Shown here in pieces: positions 1-9,454 of a stretch of 64,000 bases of DNA (the stretch's first letter is position 1; every line of letters starts with the position of its first letter). Source of the stretch: Saprospiraceae bacterium (lineage in GTDB: Bacteria; Bacteroidota; Bacteroidia; Chitinophagales; Saprospiraceae); assembly GCA_028279185.1 (NCBI GenBank), contig JANQSS010000173.1, forward strand, positions 25,429 to 89,428. The letters are read 5' to 3'. Made by a program: the position numbers and the translations under genes. The notes beneath the pieces are model-generated. The model was not told the origin of the DNA. It saw only the letters and a list, made by a program, of their open reading frames with translations, and searched no databases.

Positions 1-103
1 TTAACTAATGATGTTTTACTAAATTGTTTAGCGATGATTTTGTTCAATAAAAATCCCTTTTTGTACTTACGGTCGGGCCGCAACCTTTAAGCGCTACAAT
101 CAT

Positions 104-111
104 TATATTTG
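104..111 (+). promoter_or_regulatory. Bacteroidota -7 box for the persulfide operon
   Basis: TATATTTG matches the phylum consensus TAnnTTTG and lies 20 nt upstream of the first ATG of the MBL-rhodanese operon. I see no clean TTTG -33 element at the expected distance, so the call rests on the -7 box and its position. Confidence 0.45.
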
Positions 112-130
112 GAAAGGAAAATTTAAGTTT

Positions 131-1543
131 ATGATAATCGAACAAATCTATACAGGTTGCTTGGCCCAAGGCGCATATTATATAGAAAGTGCAGGAGAAG
201 CAGCTATTATCGACCCGTTGCGGGAGGTGGATCCTTACATAGAACGAGCGAATCGTGATGGCGCCAAGATCAAGTACATTTTTGAAACACATTTTCACGC
301 AGATTTCGTCAGCGGTCATGTCACCTTATCTGAAAAGACCGGCGCAACGATCGTTTATGGACCGACGGCAGAAACAACGTTCGAGAGCAAAGTAGCAAGT
401 GATGGTGAAATTTTTCACGTGGGAAAAGTATCCATCAAGGTATTGCATACACCTGGTCATACCATCGAAAGCTCCTGCTATCTACTCATGGACGAAAAAG
501 GACGAAATCATGCACTATTCTCTGGCGATACGCTTTTTTTAGGAGATGTTGGTCGACCCGATTTGGCCCAGAAAGCGGCGCACATGACACAGGAGGAGTT
601 GGCAGGTCAATTATACGATAGCCTTCGTAAAAAAATAATGCCGTTGGAAGATTCAATTACGGTCTACCCCGCACACGGTGCGGGGTCTGCCTGTGGCAAG
701 AACATGATGAAGGAAACAATAGACACGCTAGGAAATCAAAAGCGAATAAATTATGCTTTGCGTGAGGATATGACCAGGGAGGAATTTATTTCTGAAGTGA
801 CAGAAGGTCTTCTACCTCCGCCAGCATATTTTCCCTTGAATGTTAAATTAAACCGTACTGGATATGCACCTGTCGGACAAATCCTTAAAACCGGGAATAA
901 CGGACTAAGTCCAAAGTCTTTTGAACTATTAGCAAATGAAACGGATGCTGTAATCCTAGACGTAAGACATCATCGCACCTATATTCAAGGACATATTCCA
1001 AGATCCATTTCGATTGGGCTTAATGGGAGTTTTGCGCCGTGGGTAGGTGCGCTGATAAAAGACGTTCAAACACCCATTCTGCTTGTGGCGGAAGAAGATG
1101 AAGTAGAAGAGGCCATATTACGATTGTCCAGGGTCGGATTTGATAACACTTTAGGATATCTGAAAGGAGGCGTTGGGGCTTGGAAATCCGCTGGAAAAGA
1201 ATTGGACAAATTAGAAAGCATTTCTTCTAAAGAATTATTCGATAGGTATATGAAAAACAATGCCATCCCCATTTTTGATGTTCGCAAACCCAGTGAATTT
1301 GAAGCCGAGCATGTTACACATGCAAGAACTACTCCGCTCGATTTTATCGATCAACATATTGCCGAATTTCCTAAGGAAAATACATTTTATGTGCATTGTC
1401 GAAGTGGATACCGTTCTGTTATCGCGGCTTCAATTTTGAAAATGCATGGTTATCACAATGTGATTGACGTTGCTGGAGGCTTTTTAGCAATGAAAGATGA
1501 AAGCATGCCAACGTCAGATTTTTCATGTAAACAATTGAATTAA
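131..1543 (+). CDS. MBL-fold persulfide dioxygenase-like / double rhodanese fusion
   Basis: The predicted role is glutathione or low-molecular-weight persulfide oxidation coupled to sulfur transfer in the cytoplasm. Residues 1-230 are a metallo-beta-lactamase fold of the ETHE1/Blh type: HFHAD at 54-58, HTPGH near 110, SGDTLF, and YPAHG near 180, which together supply the mononuclear iron ligands. Two rhodanese domains follow, at about 265-360 and 370-465. The second has an intact loop with Cys423 in CRSGYR; the first has no cysteine at the equivalent place and is probably structural. At 470 residues it has the usual length for this fusion. It leads an operon with the CDGSH gene 9 nt downstream. 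Family assignment is secure; the exact substrate is inference. Confidence 0.88.
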   Translation: MIIEQIYTGCLAQGAYYIESAGEAAIIDPLREVDPYIERANRDGAKIKYIFETHFHADFVSGHVTLSEKTGATIVYGPTAETTFESKVASDGEIFHVGKVSIKVLHTPGHTIESSCYLLMDEKGRNHALFSGDTLFLGDVGRPDLAQKAAHMTQEELAGQLYDSLRKKIMPLEDSITVYPAHGAGSACGKNMMKETIDTLGNQKRINYALREDMTREEFISEVTEGLLPPPAYFPLNVKLNRTGYAPVGQILKTGNNGLSPKSFELLANETDAVILDVRHHRTYIQGHIPRSISIGLNGSFAPWVGALIKDVQTPILLVAEEDEVEEAILRLSRVGFDNTLGYLKGGVGAWKSAGKELDKLESISSKELFDRYMKNNAIPIFDVRKPSEFEAEHVTHARTTPLDFIDQHIAEFPKENTFYVHCRSGYRSVIAASILKMHGYHNVIDVAGGFLAMKDESMPTSDFSCKQLN

Positions 1544-1552
1544 GAAATAATT

Positions 1553-1993
1553 ATGTCAGGAGAAAAAATTAAGAAATACAGTAACGACGATATTACAATA
1601 TTGTGGAACGCTTCCCTTTGCACGCATTCAGGTAAATGTGTTCGAGGATTACCGGATGTTTTTAAACCAAAAGAGCGACCATGGATTAACATGACTGCTG
1701 CAACTTCGGAAGATCTCGTTTCGCAGGTAAACTTGTGCCCGTCAGGTGCCTTGAGTATTGAAGGACATCCAACATCCAAGGACGAAGCTGTTGAACCTGT
1801 TATTGAAAACGCACTGAAAGTCGATGTTGTTTCTTGTGGCCCTCTTCTGATTCACGGAGACGTTCAAGTGACGGACACTGACGGCACGACAGTCAAAAAA
1901 ACCAAAATGACGGCCTTTTGCCGATGTGGTTCTTCGAAGAATAAACCTTATTGTGATGGTAATCACAAAAGTATTGGCTTTACTGACGAGTGA
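1553..1993 (+). CDS. Fer4_19 / CDGSH iron-sulfur protein
   Basis: A 146-residue protein with two Fe-S modules. The N-terminal part (15-70) is a divergent single-cluster ferredoxin domain (Fer4_19) with cysteines in LCTHSGKC and CPSGAL. The C-terminal part carries a CDGSH (mitoNEET-type) 2Fe-2S motif at 123-138: CRCGSS, then P-x-C-D-G-N-H, giving the Cys3-His ligand set. It sits 9 nt after the persulfide dioxygenase/rhodanese gene, so a redox role in sulfur metabolism or cluster transfer is plausible, but that is inferred from context. Confidence 0.85.
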   Translation: MSGEKIKKYSNDDITILWNASLCTHSGKCVRGLPDVFKPKERPWINMTAATSEDLVSQVNLCPSGALSIEGHPTSKDEAVEPVIENALKVDVVSCGPLLIHGDVQVTDTDGTTVKKTKMTAFCRCGSSKNKPYCDGNHKSIGFTDE

Positions 1994-2019
1994 TTCGATT
2001 TTATTTTACTCAATAAAAA

Positions 2020-2541
2020 ATGTCGATAAAACACTTCCAGGCTCGTCTCGAAAAGTTTGATACAGATCTTTGGCACTATCATATTCCTGTTCCAAAAGAG
2101 ATATCAGCTTACTATAGAAGCAAGAATATCAAAAGACTGATTTGTAAATTAAATGATGATATTCAAATTCACTGTGCCTTGATGCCCATGGGAGATGGTG
2201 ACTACTTTATAAACATAAATAAAGATGTACGAAAAAAGTCCAAATGGGAGGTCGGCCAATATCGGGAAATACAACTACTACCCGATGAAAGTAAATACGG
2301 AATGGAAATTTCTCCTGAATTTCAAGAAGTCCTTAATACAGATATAGACGGCCATTCCATTTTCGAAAAACTCACACCGGGCAAACAACGAAATCTAATC
2401 TATCTTGCCACGAAGCCCAAAACATCTCATACAAGATTAAAAAAGAGCATTATTATTATTGACTACTTAAAGTCTTGTAAAGGTCAAATCGATTTTAAAG
2501 AATTAAATCAGGCATTTAAGGATAGGAAGAACGACTTTTAA
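2020..2541 (+). CDS. YdeI/OmpD-associated family protein (DUF1905 + OmdA)
   Basis: A 173-residue cytoplasmic protein. The first ~95 residues resemble the small DUF1905 beta-barrel. The C-terminal part, with FEKLTPGKQR followed by a Lys/Arg-rich helix, matches the bacteriocin-protection (YdeI/OmdA) domain. Biochemical function is unknown for the family; one member was linked to antimicrobial peptide protection. It follows the CDGSH gene by 26 nt on the same strand and may share its transcript. Confidence 0.75.
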   Translation: MSIKHFQARLEKFDTDLWHYHIPVPKEISAYYRSKNIKRLICKLNDDIQIHCALMPMGDGDYFININKDVRKKSKWEVGQYREIQLLPDESKYGMEISPEFQEVLNTDIDGHSIFEKLTPGKQRNLIYLATKPKTSHTRLKKSIIIIDYLKSCKGQIDFKELNQAFKDRKNDF

Positions 2542-2609
2542 AGCCTTGCTGAACCGACGATCATTGCCGTCAAGTTGCTTACATTTGTGCTTCAGTCTTC
2601 ATAAATGAT

Positions 2610-3011
2610 ATGAGCAAAAAACAACCTTCATTCTTGTCAAGTTTGTTTCGGTATACATGCCCGCAATGTAGACAGGGAAACTTGTTCGTTAAACCTTTTC
2701 AGTTTAGTAATCCACTGAACATGCACAAGCAATGTTCTCATTGTGAATTGAACTTTACGCCGGAACCCGGCTACTATTGGGGAGCAATGTTTCTATCCTA
2801 TATATTATCGGCATTCCCGCTTATGGGTATTGTCCTCTATTGCATGTTCGGCCTAAAATTCAGTGTCCTATATTCCTTATTCATAGGAATAGTGATAGCC
2901 GGACTGTTCTACTTTAAACTCATGCGGTTTTCAAGGTCATTGTGGATTCATTTGATGGTAAAATACAATCCACAATTTGCTGACAAACATGGTGTTACGG
3001 TCAGAAAATGA
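2610..3011 (+). CDS. DUF983 small membrane zinc-ribbon protein
   Basis: A 133-residue protein with two CxxC pairs near the N-terminus (CPQCRQG at about 17 and CSHCEL at about 42), which probably form a zinc ribbon, followed by two hydrophobic segments (about 60-80 and 85-105). This layout is typical of Bacteroidota DUF983 proteins. Function is unknown. Confidence 0.8.
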   Translation: MSKKQPSFLSSLFRYTCPQCRQGNLFVKPFQFSNPLNMHKQCSHCELNFTPEPGYYWGAMFLSYILSAFPLMGIVLYCMFGLKFSVLYSLFIGIVIAGLFYFKLMRFSRSLWIHLMVKYNPQFADKHGVTVRK

Positions 3012-3154
3012 GTAGGATAGGAAGAAATTTAACATCGGGGTGTGTCTTTTAAGCGATCGCGCGTCTGAATGGGTGTATCCGAGAACGATAATGATTTGAA
3101 ACAAAACGCCCTGACATTTAATTAAGATTTACAAGCGATTAAAAAATTAATACA

Positions 3155-4114
3155 ATGAGAATTTTAGTAGTACTTGGACTATTTATTTTTGGCTTTGCCG
3201 CCACAATTTCAGCTCAGACTGAAGCAGAGCTCAAAGCCGAATTAGATGAGAAAACAAAGGCGATCGGAGCACTTCAAGCGGAGGCAGATGCCATTAATGC
3301 AAAGATTGCGGCACTTCCAGGTTGGAAAACAGGTGCATTCGGCGTCATAGGAGTTAACTTTTCCGGCTTCAATGACTGGTACTCACAAGAAGCCTATGAT
3401 CTATCTTCAGCAAATATTGGAATCACCGTAAATAGTTTTGCAAACTTGATCCAGGAAAAGTTTTTTTGGCGTAACGGGGGAAATATCAATCTTGGATGGA
3501 TCAAATTTGATGACAAAAATGTAGACGACAATGAACCAGGCGAAGAGGATGATGACGATTTCAGAAAAGGAAGTGACGTGTTCAATCTCAGCTCGCTATA
3601 CGGCAGAAAGTTAACGGAGAAATTCGCCATTTCCGCATTGGGTGAATATCGCACAACATTGCTCAGTGATTTTAATGACCCCGGTTACTTGGACCTAGGT
3701 GTAGGCGCTACTTGGACCCCTATTCAAAACCTCGTAGTAGTTTTTCATCCATTAAATTACAACTTTGTTTTTGCGGATAATGATGCAGTCTATACTTCGA
3801 GCTTAGGATGTAAAGTTGTAGCTGACTATACGCGTCAACTGCCAAAAGGAATTAGTTGGAAGTCAAACTTATCAGCATTTATATCCTATGAAGAAGCGGA
3901 GAACTTAACCAACTGGACCTGGGTAAATGGCATAGGGTTTAACATCTGGAAAGGAATAGGTATAGGTGCAGAATTAGGTTTACGATCCAATAAACAAGAA
4001 TCATTGGAAAATGCTCTTACGCGGTGGGATGGAACAGGAAATGAACCAACCTTCGACAATATTGACAATAATTTACAAACGTACTGGTTACTTGGCCTAA
4101 CTTACGGGTTTTAA
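3155..4114 (+). CDS. DUF3078 outer-membrane beta-barrel-like protein
   Basis: A secreted 319-residue protein with a Sec signal peptide of about 20 residues ending AQT. A short Ala/Glu/Lys-rich coiled coil (22-50) leads into a region of alternating aromatic/hydrophobic strands. The segment beginning GVIGVNFSGFNDWYS is the diagnostic DUF3078 N-terminal block, and the protein ends in a strand with terminal Phe, as outer-membrane barrels do. An acidic loop (near 125-137) lies between strands. A strong terminator follows. Substrate, if any, is unknown. Confidence 0.8.
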   Translation: MRILVVLGLFIFGFAATISAQTEAELKAELDEKTKAIGALQAEADAINAKIAALPGWKTGAFGVIGVNFSGFNDWYSQEAYDLSSANIGITVNSFANLIQEKFFWRNGGNINLGWIKFDDKNVDDNEPGEEDDDDFRKGSDVFNLSSLYGRKLTEKFAISALGEYRTTLLSDFNDPGYLDLGVGATWTPIQNLVVVFHPLNYNFVFADNDAVYTSSLGCKVVADYTRQLPKGISWKSNLSAFISYEEAENLTNWTWVNGIGFNIWKGIGIGAELGLRSNKQESLENALTRWDGTGNEPTFDNIDNNLQTYWLLGLTYGF

Positions 4115-4162
4115 ACCTTAATTAATTTGTAAAATAGTATAATATTCAGTCTTATTTTGAGA

Positions 4163-4190
4163 GGCGCGAACTTGGTTTCGCGCCTTTTTT
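4163..4190 (+). terminator. Intrinsic terminator after the DUF3078 gene
   Basis: A perfect 8-bp GC-rich stem (GGCGCGAA at 4163-4170, TTCGCGCC at 4177-4184) with a 6-nt loop is followed directly by six T residues. It lies 49 nt past the DUF3078 stop and just before the YhhN gene. Confidence 0.9.
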
Positions 4191-4202
4191 ATACAATTTT
4201 TC

Positions 4203-4910
4203 ATGGGTAACAATACACTTTTACATCTCCCGTTGGCCCTGTTCCTAGCGATCAGTGGCTTACATATTTATTTTGGTATGTACGATTTTGATTTCTATGA
4301 AAAGGTTACGAAAGTATTGCTAATGCCCATACTAATCTTTTACACTACTCTATCGTTACCAATAGCGCGTTCAACTCTTTTATTAACGGCATTAGTATTT
4401 TCGGGTATTGGAGATATTTTGTTATTATATTCAAATCTGTCTGAGTGGTATTTCATCGGTGGATTGTTAGCATTCCTTTGTGCACACCTAGTCTACATTT
4501 TACAACTAAAAAAATGGTTCACTTTTGATCATAATTTGGGTAGCTATAGTTCAATTTCACTTATTCTCCTTTTTGTCTTCCTTATGATCGGTATTTTATA
4601 CGCGTATATAGAAGCCCTAATGTGTTTACCGATTACAGTTTATGCCTTTGTCATTGGTACTATGATGACGATTGCTCTCCATTCTCAGCGGGCTAAGTAT
4701 TTGAATTATTACATCCTTATCGCGTTTGGAGCATTTTTATTTGTTATCTCAGATTCTGTGTTAGCCCTTTCGAAATTTGGAGCTCTCAACCTGACCACAG
4801 CCATTCGTCATCTGATAGTCATGACTTCCTATTGTCTGGCCCAACTTTTACTCGTAATTGGAATTAGCGGACGAATACACCTTGAAGTAATCAAATCAAA
4901 TTTGGGCTAA
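4203..4910 (+). CDS. YhhN family lysoplasmalogenase-like membrane protein
   Basis: A 235-residue protein with about eight hydrophobic segments. The block SGIGDILLLY near 80 and the late block AFLFVISDSVLAL (about 178-190) match the YhhN/TMEM86 family, whose eukaryotic members hydrolyse the vinyl-ether bond of lysoplasmalogens. The conserved acidic residues in those two blocks are present. The enzymatic role in this organism is inferred from the family only. Confidence 0.85.
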   Translation: MGNNTLLHLPLALFLAISGLHIYFGMYDFDFYEKVTKVLLMPILIFYTTLSLPIARSTLLLTALVFSGIGDILLLYSNLSEWYFIGGLLAFLCAHLVYILQLKKWFTFDHNLGSYSSISLILLFVFLMIGILYAYIEALMCLPITVYAFVIGTMMTIALHSQRAKYLNYYILIAFGAFLFVISDSVLALSKFGALNLTTAIRHLIVMTSYCLAQLLLVIGISGRIHLEVIKSNLG

Positions 4911-4959
4911 ATCTGACTTTATACAAGAAGTTCCATATTTTGGATCATATTTTGTTTGT

Positions 4960-7476
4960 ATGAAAAATTTGATCTATTTAATTCTCTTGCTGCTCCTTTC
5001 CCAAGTTGTTGTTGCCCAGGTTGACCGTCAGCCAAATTCAGTTCAAATTTATGAGCAACTTTTGCGTCTTAAAAATACAGCAACCGTGATGTATGTGGCG
5101 GCCCATCCTGATGATGAAAATACCAGATTAATTTCATGGCTGAGTAATGACAAGCGCGTAAACACTATTTACTTGTCATTGACCCGAGGAGATGGCGGTC
5201 AAAATTTAATTGGAAAAGAGAAGGGGCCATTATTGGGTCTTTTACGCACTCAAGAGCTATTAGAAGCAAGAAATATAGATGGGGGGCATCAATTTTTTTC
5301 AAGGGCAAACGATTTTGGTTATTCCAAAACAGCAACTGAAACACGTACCATCTGGGAAGAGGATGAAATCATGAGTGATGTCGTTTGGGCAATTCGAAAA
5401 TTTCAACCTGATATACTGATTAACCGATTTGATCATAAGTCGAACGGACGAACGCACGGACATCATACATTCTCAGCCATCGCCTCACTCGAAGCTTTTG
5501 ATCTTTCTGGTGACCCATCCATATTTTCGGATCAGTTGAAGTTTGTTGACGCATGGCAACCAGCTCGCGTTTTCTTCAACACCGCATGGTGGTTTTATGG
5601 AAGTAAAGAAAATTTTGAAAAGGCCGACAAATCCAACATGATTGCAGTCGATGTCGGTGCCTACTACCCTATGCAAGGTAGATCAAATAATGAAATTGCC
5701 GCTCAAAGTCGTAGTATGCATAAATGCCAGGGTTTTGGATCAACGGCGCGTCGTGGAAGGCAGATAGAATATATGGAGTTTTTAAAAGGCAATGCGCCTA
5801 GAAAAATCGATGGTCAAATGACCGATATTTTTGACGGAATTGATTTAACATGGAAAAGATATCCTAATGGGAATATTATAGATGACTTGATTGACGAAAT
5901 CACTTCTGCATTCAATTTTGAAAATCCTTCTGCCTCATTACCAAAGTTGTTGGAATTGAGAAAAAAAATGGAATTAATTGTAACAAACTCTCAACTGCGC
6001 AACAGAAAACTACAAGCACTATACGACATTATAAAATGGTGTGCCGGAATATATTTAGAAGCCAGTTCGTCAATAGAAACTGTTTCAAGATTGGATTCCG
6101 TTTATTTAACTATTGAAGCAATTAACCGTTCGAATTCTAATGTAAAAATTCGGTCCATTATATACAAATCGACAGATCAAGTACTGTTTGAAGATATTGA
6201 ATTAATCGACAATATGGACGTGTCGCGAAGAGCACAAATAGAAATTTCGGAAAATGCAAGTTTCACAACCCCCTATTGGCTCAATGAGCCACAAGACAGC
6301 ATTGGTATGTACGTTGTCCGCGATCAAAACCTTCGAGGTATACCGGAATCGCCAAATGATCAAGTGATCCGTTTCGAGCTACTTATCGATGGTCATAGTC
6401 TGGCATATGAAGAACCAATTACGTATAAAATAACTGATCCGGCAATTGGTGAAATCTATAGACCATTTATTATTGCTCCCCCAGTAACAACTACATTTCC
6501 GCAACCTATTTATTTAACAACGAATGCCGAATCAATTGACGTAACGCTCGAAATCTTTGCACATCGCGCCAATGTAGAAGGAGTAGCTGGCCTAAATGTA
6601 CAAGAAGGTTGGCGTGTTGAACCTGCATCGGCTGCATTTGCAATTACTCATAAAGGGGGTCGACAAGTACTCACATTCGAAATATTTCCCCCTAATACTG
6701 AAGAAAAAATAATGTTGTCAGCATACGCAGACATTGACAATAATCGAATCAAAACATCCTATCAAGTAGTTGACTATGATCATATTGACAAGCAAACGGC
6801 ATTCTTACCAACAGAAGTCCCAATAGAAAATATTAATATAAATGCACCGGCAATGCGGATCGGATATATATCCGGAGCAGGTGATTTGGTTCCGGAATCG
6901 CTTCGACAATTGGGATTAGTAGTTGAAGAAATAGACATTGACAATACTCACTTTGAAGATCTAAAATCTTATAAATCTATTGTTGTCGGCATTCGAGCTT
7001 TTAACACCAGAGATGAAATGGTCTATTTCGCAGACGATTTATGGCGATATGCAGCCGAAGGTGGTAATGTAATCGTGCAGTACAATACCACTAGACGACT
7101 TAAAGCCCCTATATCACCTCTGGCTATAGAATTGAGTCGTGATCGAATTGCCGAAGAAGATGCCCCATTGACTATCCTTGCAAATACTCACCCAATATTT
7201 AACTTTCCGAATAAAATATCCGAAGCAGATTTCAATGATTGGGTACAAGAGCGTGGAATCTATTTTGCTTCTGAATGGGATGATTCGTTTACACCGCTAC
7301 TTTCGGGTCATGATACAGGAGAAGAAGAAAAAGAAGGGATGCTACTAGTAGCGAAGTATGGAAAAGGACATTATGCTTATACAGGGCTTTCATTTTTTCG
7401 ACAATTACCGGCAGGTGTACCAGGCGCGTATCGTCTATTTATCAACCTTCTCGCCTTGCAAAATAATAGGCCATGA
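4960..7476 (+). CDS. Secreted PIG-L family deacetylase, large form
   Basis: An 838-residue protein with a signal peptide (1-20) and an N-terminal LmbE/PIG-L zinc deacetylase domain (about 40-270). It has the AHPDDE metal motif at 48-53 and the second metal/catalytic element in THGHHTF near 165-171. The middle region looks like beta-sandwich modules. The final ~200 residues (after about 640) resemble a class I glutamine-amidotransferase-like fold with no obvious catalytic triad. The substrate is probably an N-acetylated sugar, which is inference. It overlaps the next gene by 4 nt (ATGA) and leads an operon with a tiny membrane peptide and a sodium symporter, suggesting coupled processing and uptake of a solute. 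Confidence 0.85.
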   Translation: MKNLIYLILLLLLSQVVVAQVDRQPNSVQIYEQLLRLKNTATVMYVAAHPDDENTRLISWLSNDKRVNTIYLSLTRGDGGQNLIGKEKGPLLGLLRTQELLEARNIDGGHQFFSRANDFGYSKTATETRTIWEEDEIMSDVVWAIRKFQPDILINRFDHKSNGRTHGHHTFSAIASLEAFDLSGDPSIFSDQLKFVDAWQPARVFFNTAWWFYGSKENFEKADKSNMIAVDVGAYYPMQGRSNNEIAAQSRSMHKCQGFGSTARRGRQIEYMEFLKGNAPRKIDGQMTDIFDGIDLTWKRYPNGNIIDDLIDEITSAFNFENPSASLPKLLELRKKMELIVTNSQLRNRKLQALYDIIKWCAGIYLEASSSIETVSRLDSVYLTIEAINRSNSNVKIRSIIYKSTDQVLFEDIELIDNMDVSRRAQIEISENASFTTPYWLNEPQDSIGMYVVRDQNLRGIPESPNDQVIRFELLIDGHSLAYEEPITYKITDPAIGEIYRPFIIAPPVTTTFPQPIYLTTNAESIDVTLEIFAHRANVEGVAGLNVQEGWRVEPASAAFAITHKGGRQVLTFEIFPPNTEEKIMLSAYADIDNNRIKTSYQVVDYDHIDKQTAFLPTEVPIENININAPAMRIGYISGAGDLVPESLRQLGLVVEEIDIDNTHFEDLKSYKSIVVGIRAFNTRDEMVYFADDLWRYAAEGGNVIVQYNTTRRLKAPISPLAIELSRDRIAEEDAPLTILANTHPIFNFPNKISEADFNDWVQERGIYFASEWDDSFTPLLSGHDTGEEEKEGMLLVAKYGKGHYAYTGLSFFRQLPAGVPGAYRLFINLLALQNNRP

Positions 7477-7589
7477 ATGAAGATAAGCCACCAGTACTTG
7501 GGCAATGGAAGTACATCTACCTGTTTGTTTTGCTATTCAATCTTTTGCTTGTTATAATATTTCTATTAATCAGAAATTACTTTGCCTAA
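7473..7589 (+). CDS. 38-residue single-span membrane peptide
   Basis: A small ORF whose ATG overlaps the PIG-L stop (ATGA) and whose TAA abuts the symporter ATG with no gap. The product has a short polar head (MNEDKPPVLGQW), one hydrophobic helix of about 20 residues rich in Leu/Ile/Phe/Val, and the tail RNYFA. Exact fit between two genes with translational coupling on both sides strongly suggests it is translated. It could be a small subunit or stabiliser of the symporter. I do not recognise a family. Confidence 0.7.
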   Translation: MNEDKPPVLGQWKYIYLFVLLFNLLLVIIFLLIRNYFA

Positions 7590-9308
7590 ATGCATATTGT
7601 CGACTGGATAGTTTTATTCACCGTTTTAATCACTATCGTTTTATACGGTGTTTATAAAACACGACATATTAAAACGGCGGAAGGTTATTTGGTTGGTGGT
7701 CGACAAACACCCTGGTGGCTCGTTGGTATATCGGTGATGGCAACTCAGGCAAGCGCGATAACCTTTTTGTCAACTCCAGGTCAGGCCTATGATGACGGTA
7801 TGCGCTTTGTACAATTTTATTTTGGGTTGCCGCTTGCCATGGTGCTCTTATGCGTATTTGTCCTACCCTTATTTTTTAGATTAAAAGTCTATACGGCATA
7901 TGAATTCCTAGAAAACCGATTTGATTTAAAAACAAGAACACTTGCAGCTATCATTTTTTTAATTCAACGCGGTTTGGCGGCTGGGATAACAATTTATGCA
8001 CCCGCCATTATTCTCTCCTCTGTTCTCGATATTAATTTGCGATTTACCAATATTTTAATTGGTGCCTTGGTCATCGTCTATACACTACTCGGAGGTACAC
8101 AGGCGGTTTCCCAAACCCAAAAACAGCAGATGATTGTAATCATGGCTGGAATGATCATTGCTTTTTACTCCATCGTTAATGGCTTTCCGTCCAATATAGG
8201 ATTTGTCGATGCACTTCACCTCTCCGGGAGTCTAGGGAAGTTAAACTTGGTGACTTTTGATTTTGATCTTTCGGACCGATACAACATTTGGTCCGCCATG
8301 TTGGGTGGTACTTTCCTATTTTTAGCATACTTTGGAACCGATCAAAGTCAAGTACAGCGTTACTTGTCCGCAAAGTCACTCAAAGAAAGTCGCATGGGAC
8401 TTATGTTCAATGGATTGTTCAAAGTCCCCATGCAATTTTTTATACTCCTCACAGGAATCATGGTCTTTGTGTTTTTTCAATTTCACAAAAGTCCGATTCA
8501 TTTCAACCCTGCCTTTAAAACTGCATTAGAGCAATCGACGGGGTCAGCAAACAAACTGGCCGACGCGCAGACCAGGTATAACGATATATTCCAGCTAAAA
8601 CGCCAAGCCATAACAGCTTGGTCGGATGCGCATAACTCAAAAAATGAAGCGCAAGCGCAAAAGTATTCGGACGAGATCACCACGTTACACAGAAAGGAAA
8701 AAGAAATTAGAGTGGAAGTCAAAAATCAAATTGCCGAGTATAATACGACTGTTCAGAAATCGGAGCAGATCGAAGTGAATGACAAAGACTACGTTTTTAT
8801 ATATTATATATTGAATTTTCTTCCAGTCGGATTAATCGGCCTTCTTATTGCCGTTATCTTCTCCGCATCCATGTCATCTACATCTGCTGAATTAAATGCT
8901 CTTGCTACAATCTCTGTCGTCGATATATATAAAAGATCATTTGCGTCTGATATGGATGACCGACAATATCTATTAGCCTCGAAATTATTTACCTTGGCAT
9001 GGGGAATCTTGGCCATATTATTTGCAATTTCTGCTTCACTTTTTGAAAATCTTATCCAGGCCGTAAATATTTTAGGGTCCATTTTTTATGGAACAGTTCT
9101 GGGAATTTTTGTTGTAGCCTTCTTTATGAAATTTGTAAAAGGCAGGGCCGTTTTTATTTCTGCACTATTGATTCAACTCATGGTTATCGTCGTCTTTTAT
9201 TTGGATCATATCGGTACTGTCGAAATAGCGTACCTATGGTTGAATGCACTTGGCTGCCTGGGCGTAATGTTGCTCAGCGCTTTATTGCAAGGCGTCTGCA
9301 AAGATTGA
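7590..9308 (+). CDS. Sodium:solute symporter (SSS family)
   Basis: A 572-residue inner-membrane transporter with the usual SSS layout: an N-terminal helix, GYLVGGRQTPWW near 30-41, the TM1 segment with ATQASAITFLSTPGQ, and about 13 hydrophobic segments. The late conserved block FSASMSSTSAELNALATI holds the Na+-site Ser/Thr residues. A charged, coiled-coil-like insertion of about 90 residues (about 310-400) sits between two helices. Solute is unknown; cotranscription with the PIG-L enzyme suggests a sugar or sugar derivative (inference). Confidence 0.88.
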   Translation: MHIVDWIVLFTVLITIVLYGVYKTRHIKTAEGYLVGGRQTPWWLVGISVMATQASAITFLSTPGQAYDDGMRFVQFYFGLPLAMVLLCVFVLPLFFRLKVYTAYEFLENRFDLKTRTLAAIIFLIQRGLAAGITIYAPAIILSSVLDINLRFTNILIGALVIVYTLLGGTQAVSQTQKQQMIVIMAGMIIAFYSIVNGFPSNIGFVDALHLSGSLGKLNLVTFDFDLSDRYNIWSAMLGGTFLFLAYFGTDQSQVQRYLSAKSLKESRMGLMFNGLFKVPMQFFILLTGIMVFVFFQFHKSPIHFNPAFKTALEQSTGSANKLADAQTRYNDIFQLKRQAITAWSDAHNSKNEAQAQKYSDEITTLHRKEKEIRVEVKNQIAEYNTTVQKSEQIEVNDKDYVFIYYILNFLPVGLIGLLIAVIFSASMSSTSAELNALATISVVDIYKRSFASDMDDRQYLLASKLFTLAWGILAILFAISASLFENLIQAVNILGSIFYGTVLGIFVVAFFMKFVKGRAVFISALLIQLMVIVVFYLDHIGTVEIAYLWLNALGCLGVMLLSALLQGVCKD

Positions 9309-9403
9309 GTTTGAAAAGTCGAATTAATTTAAGTTGGTTTCTTGAGCTGTTATCCAACCCGTGTTGACGGATTAAAAGGTTCGACACAATAATCCAAAAT
9401 AAC

Positions 9404-9433
9404 AAAAGGCGAATGAATAATCATTCGCCTTTT
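9404..9433. terminator. Bidirectional intrinsic terminator
   Basis: A perfect 13-bp inverted repeat (AAAAGGCGAATGA, loop AATA, TCATTCGCCTTTT) carries A and T tracts on the two outer sides. It lies between the convergent symporter and DUF2911 genes and can serve both strands. Confidence 0.9.
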
Positions 9434-9454
9434 CTTCGATATTTTAAATCGGTA

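Noticed and set aside
44..319. 91-codon minus-strand frame at the left edge
   Set aside because: Overlaps the start and HFHAD motif region of the MBL-rhodanese gene and shows no family features.
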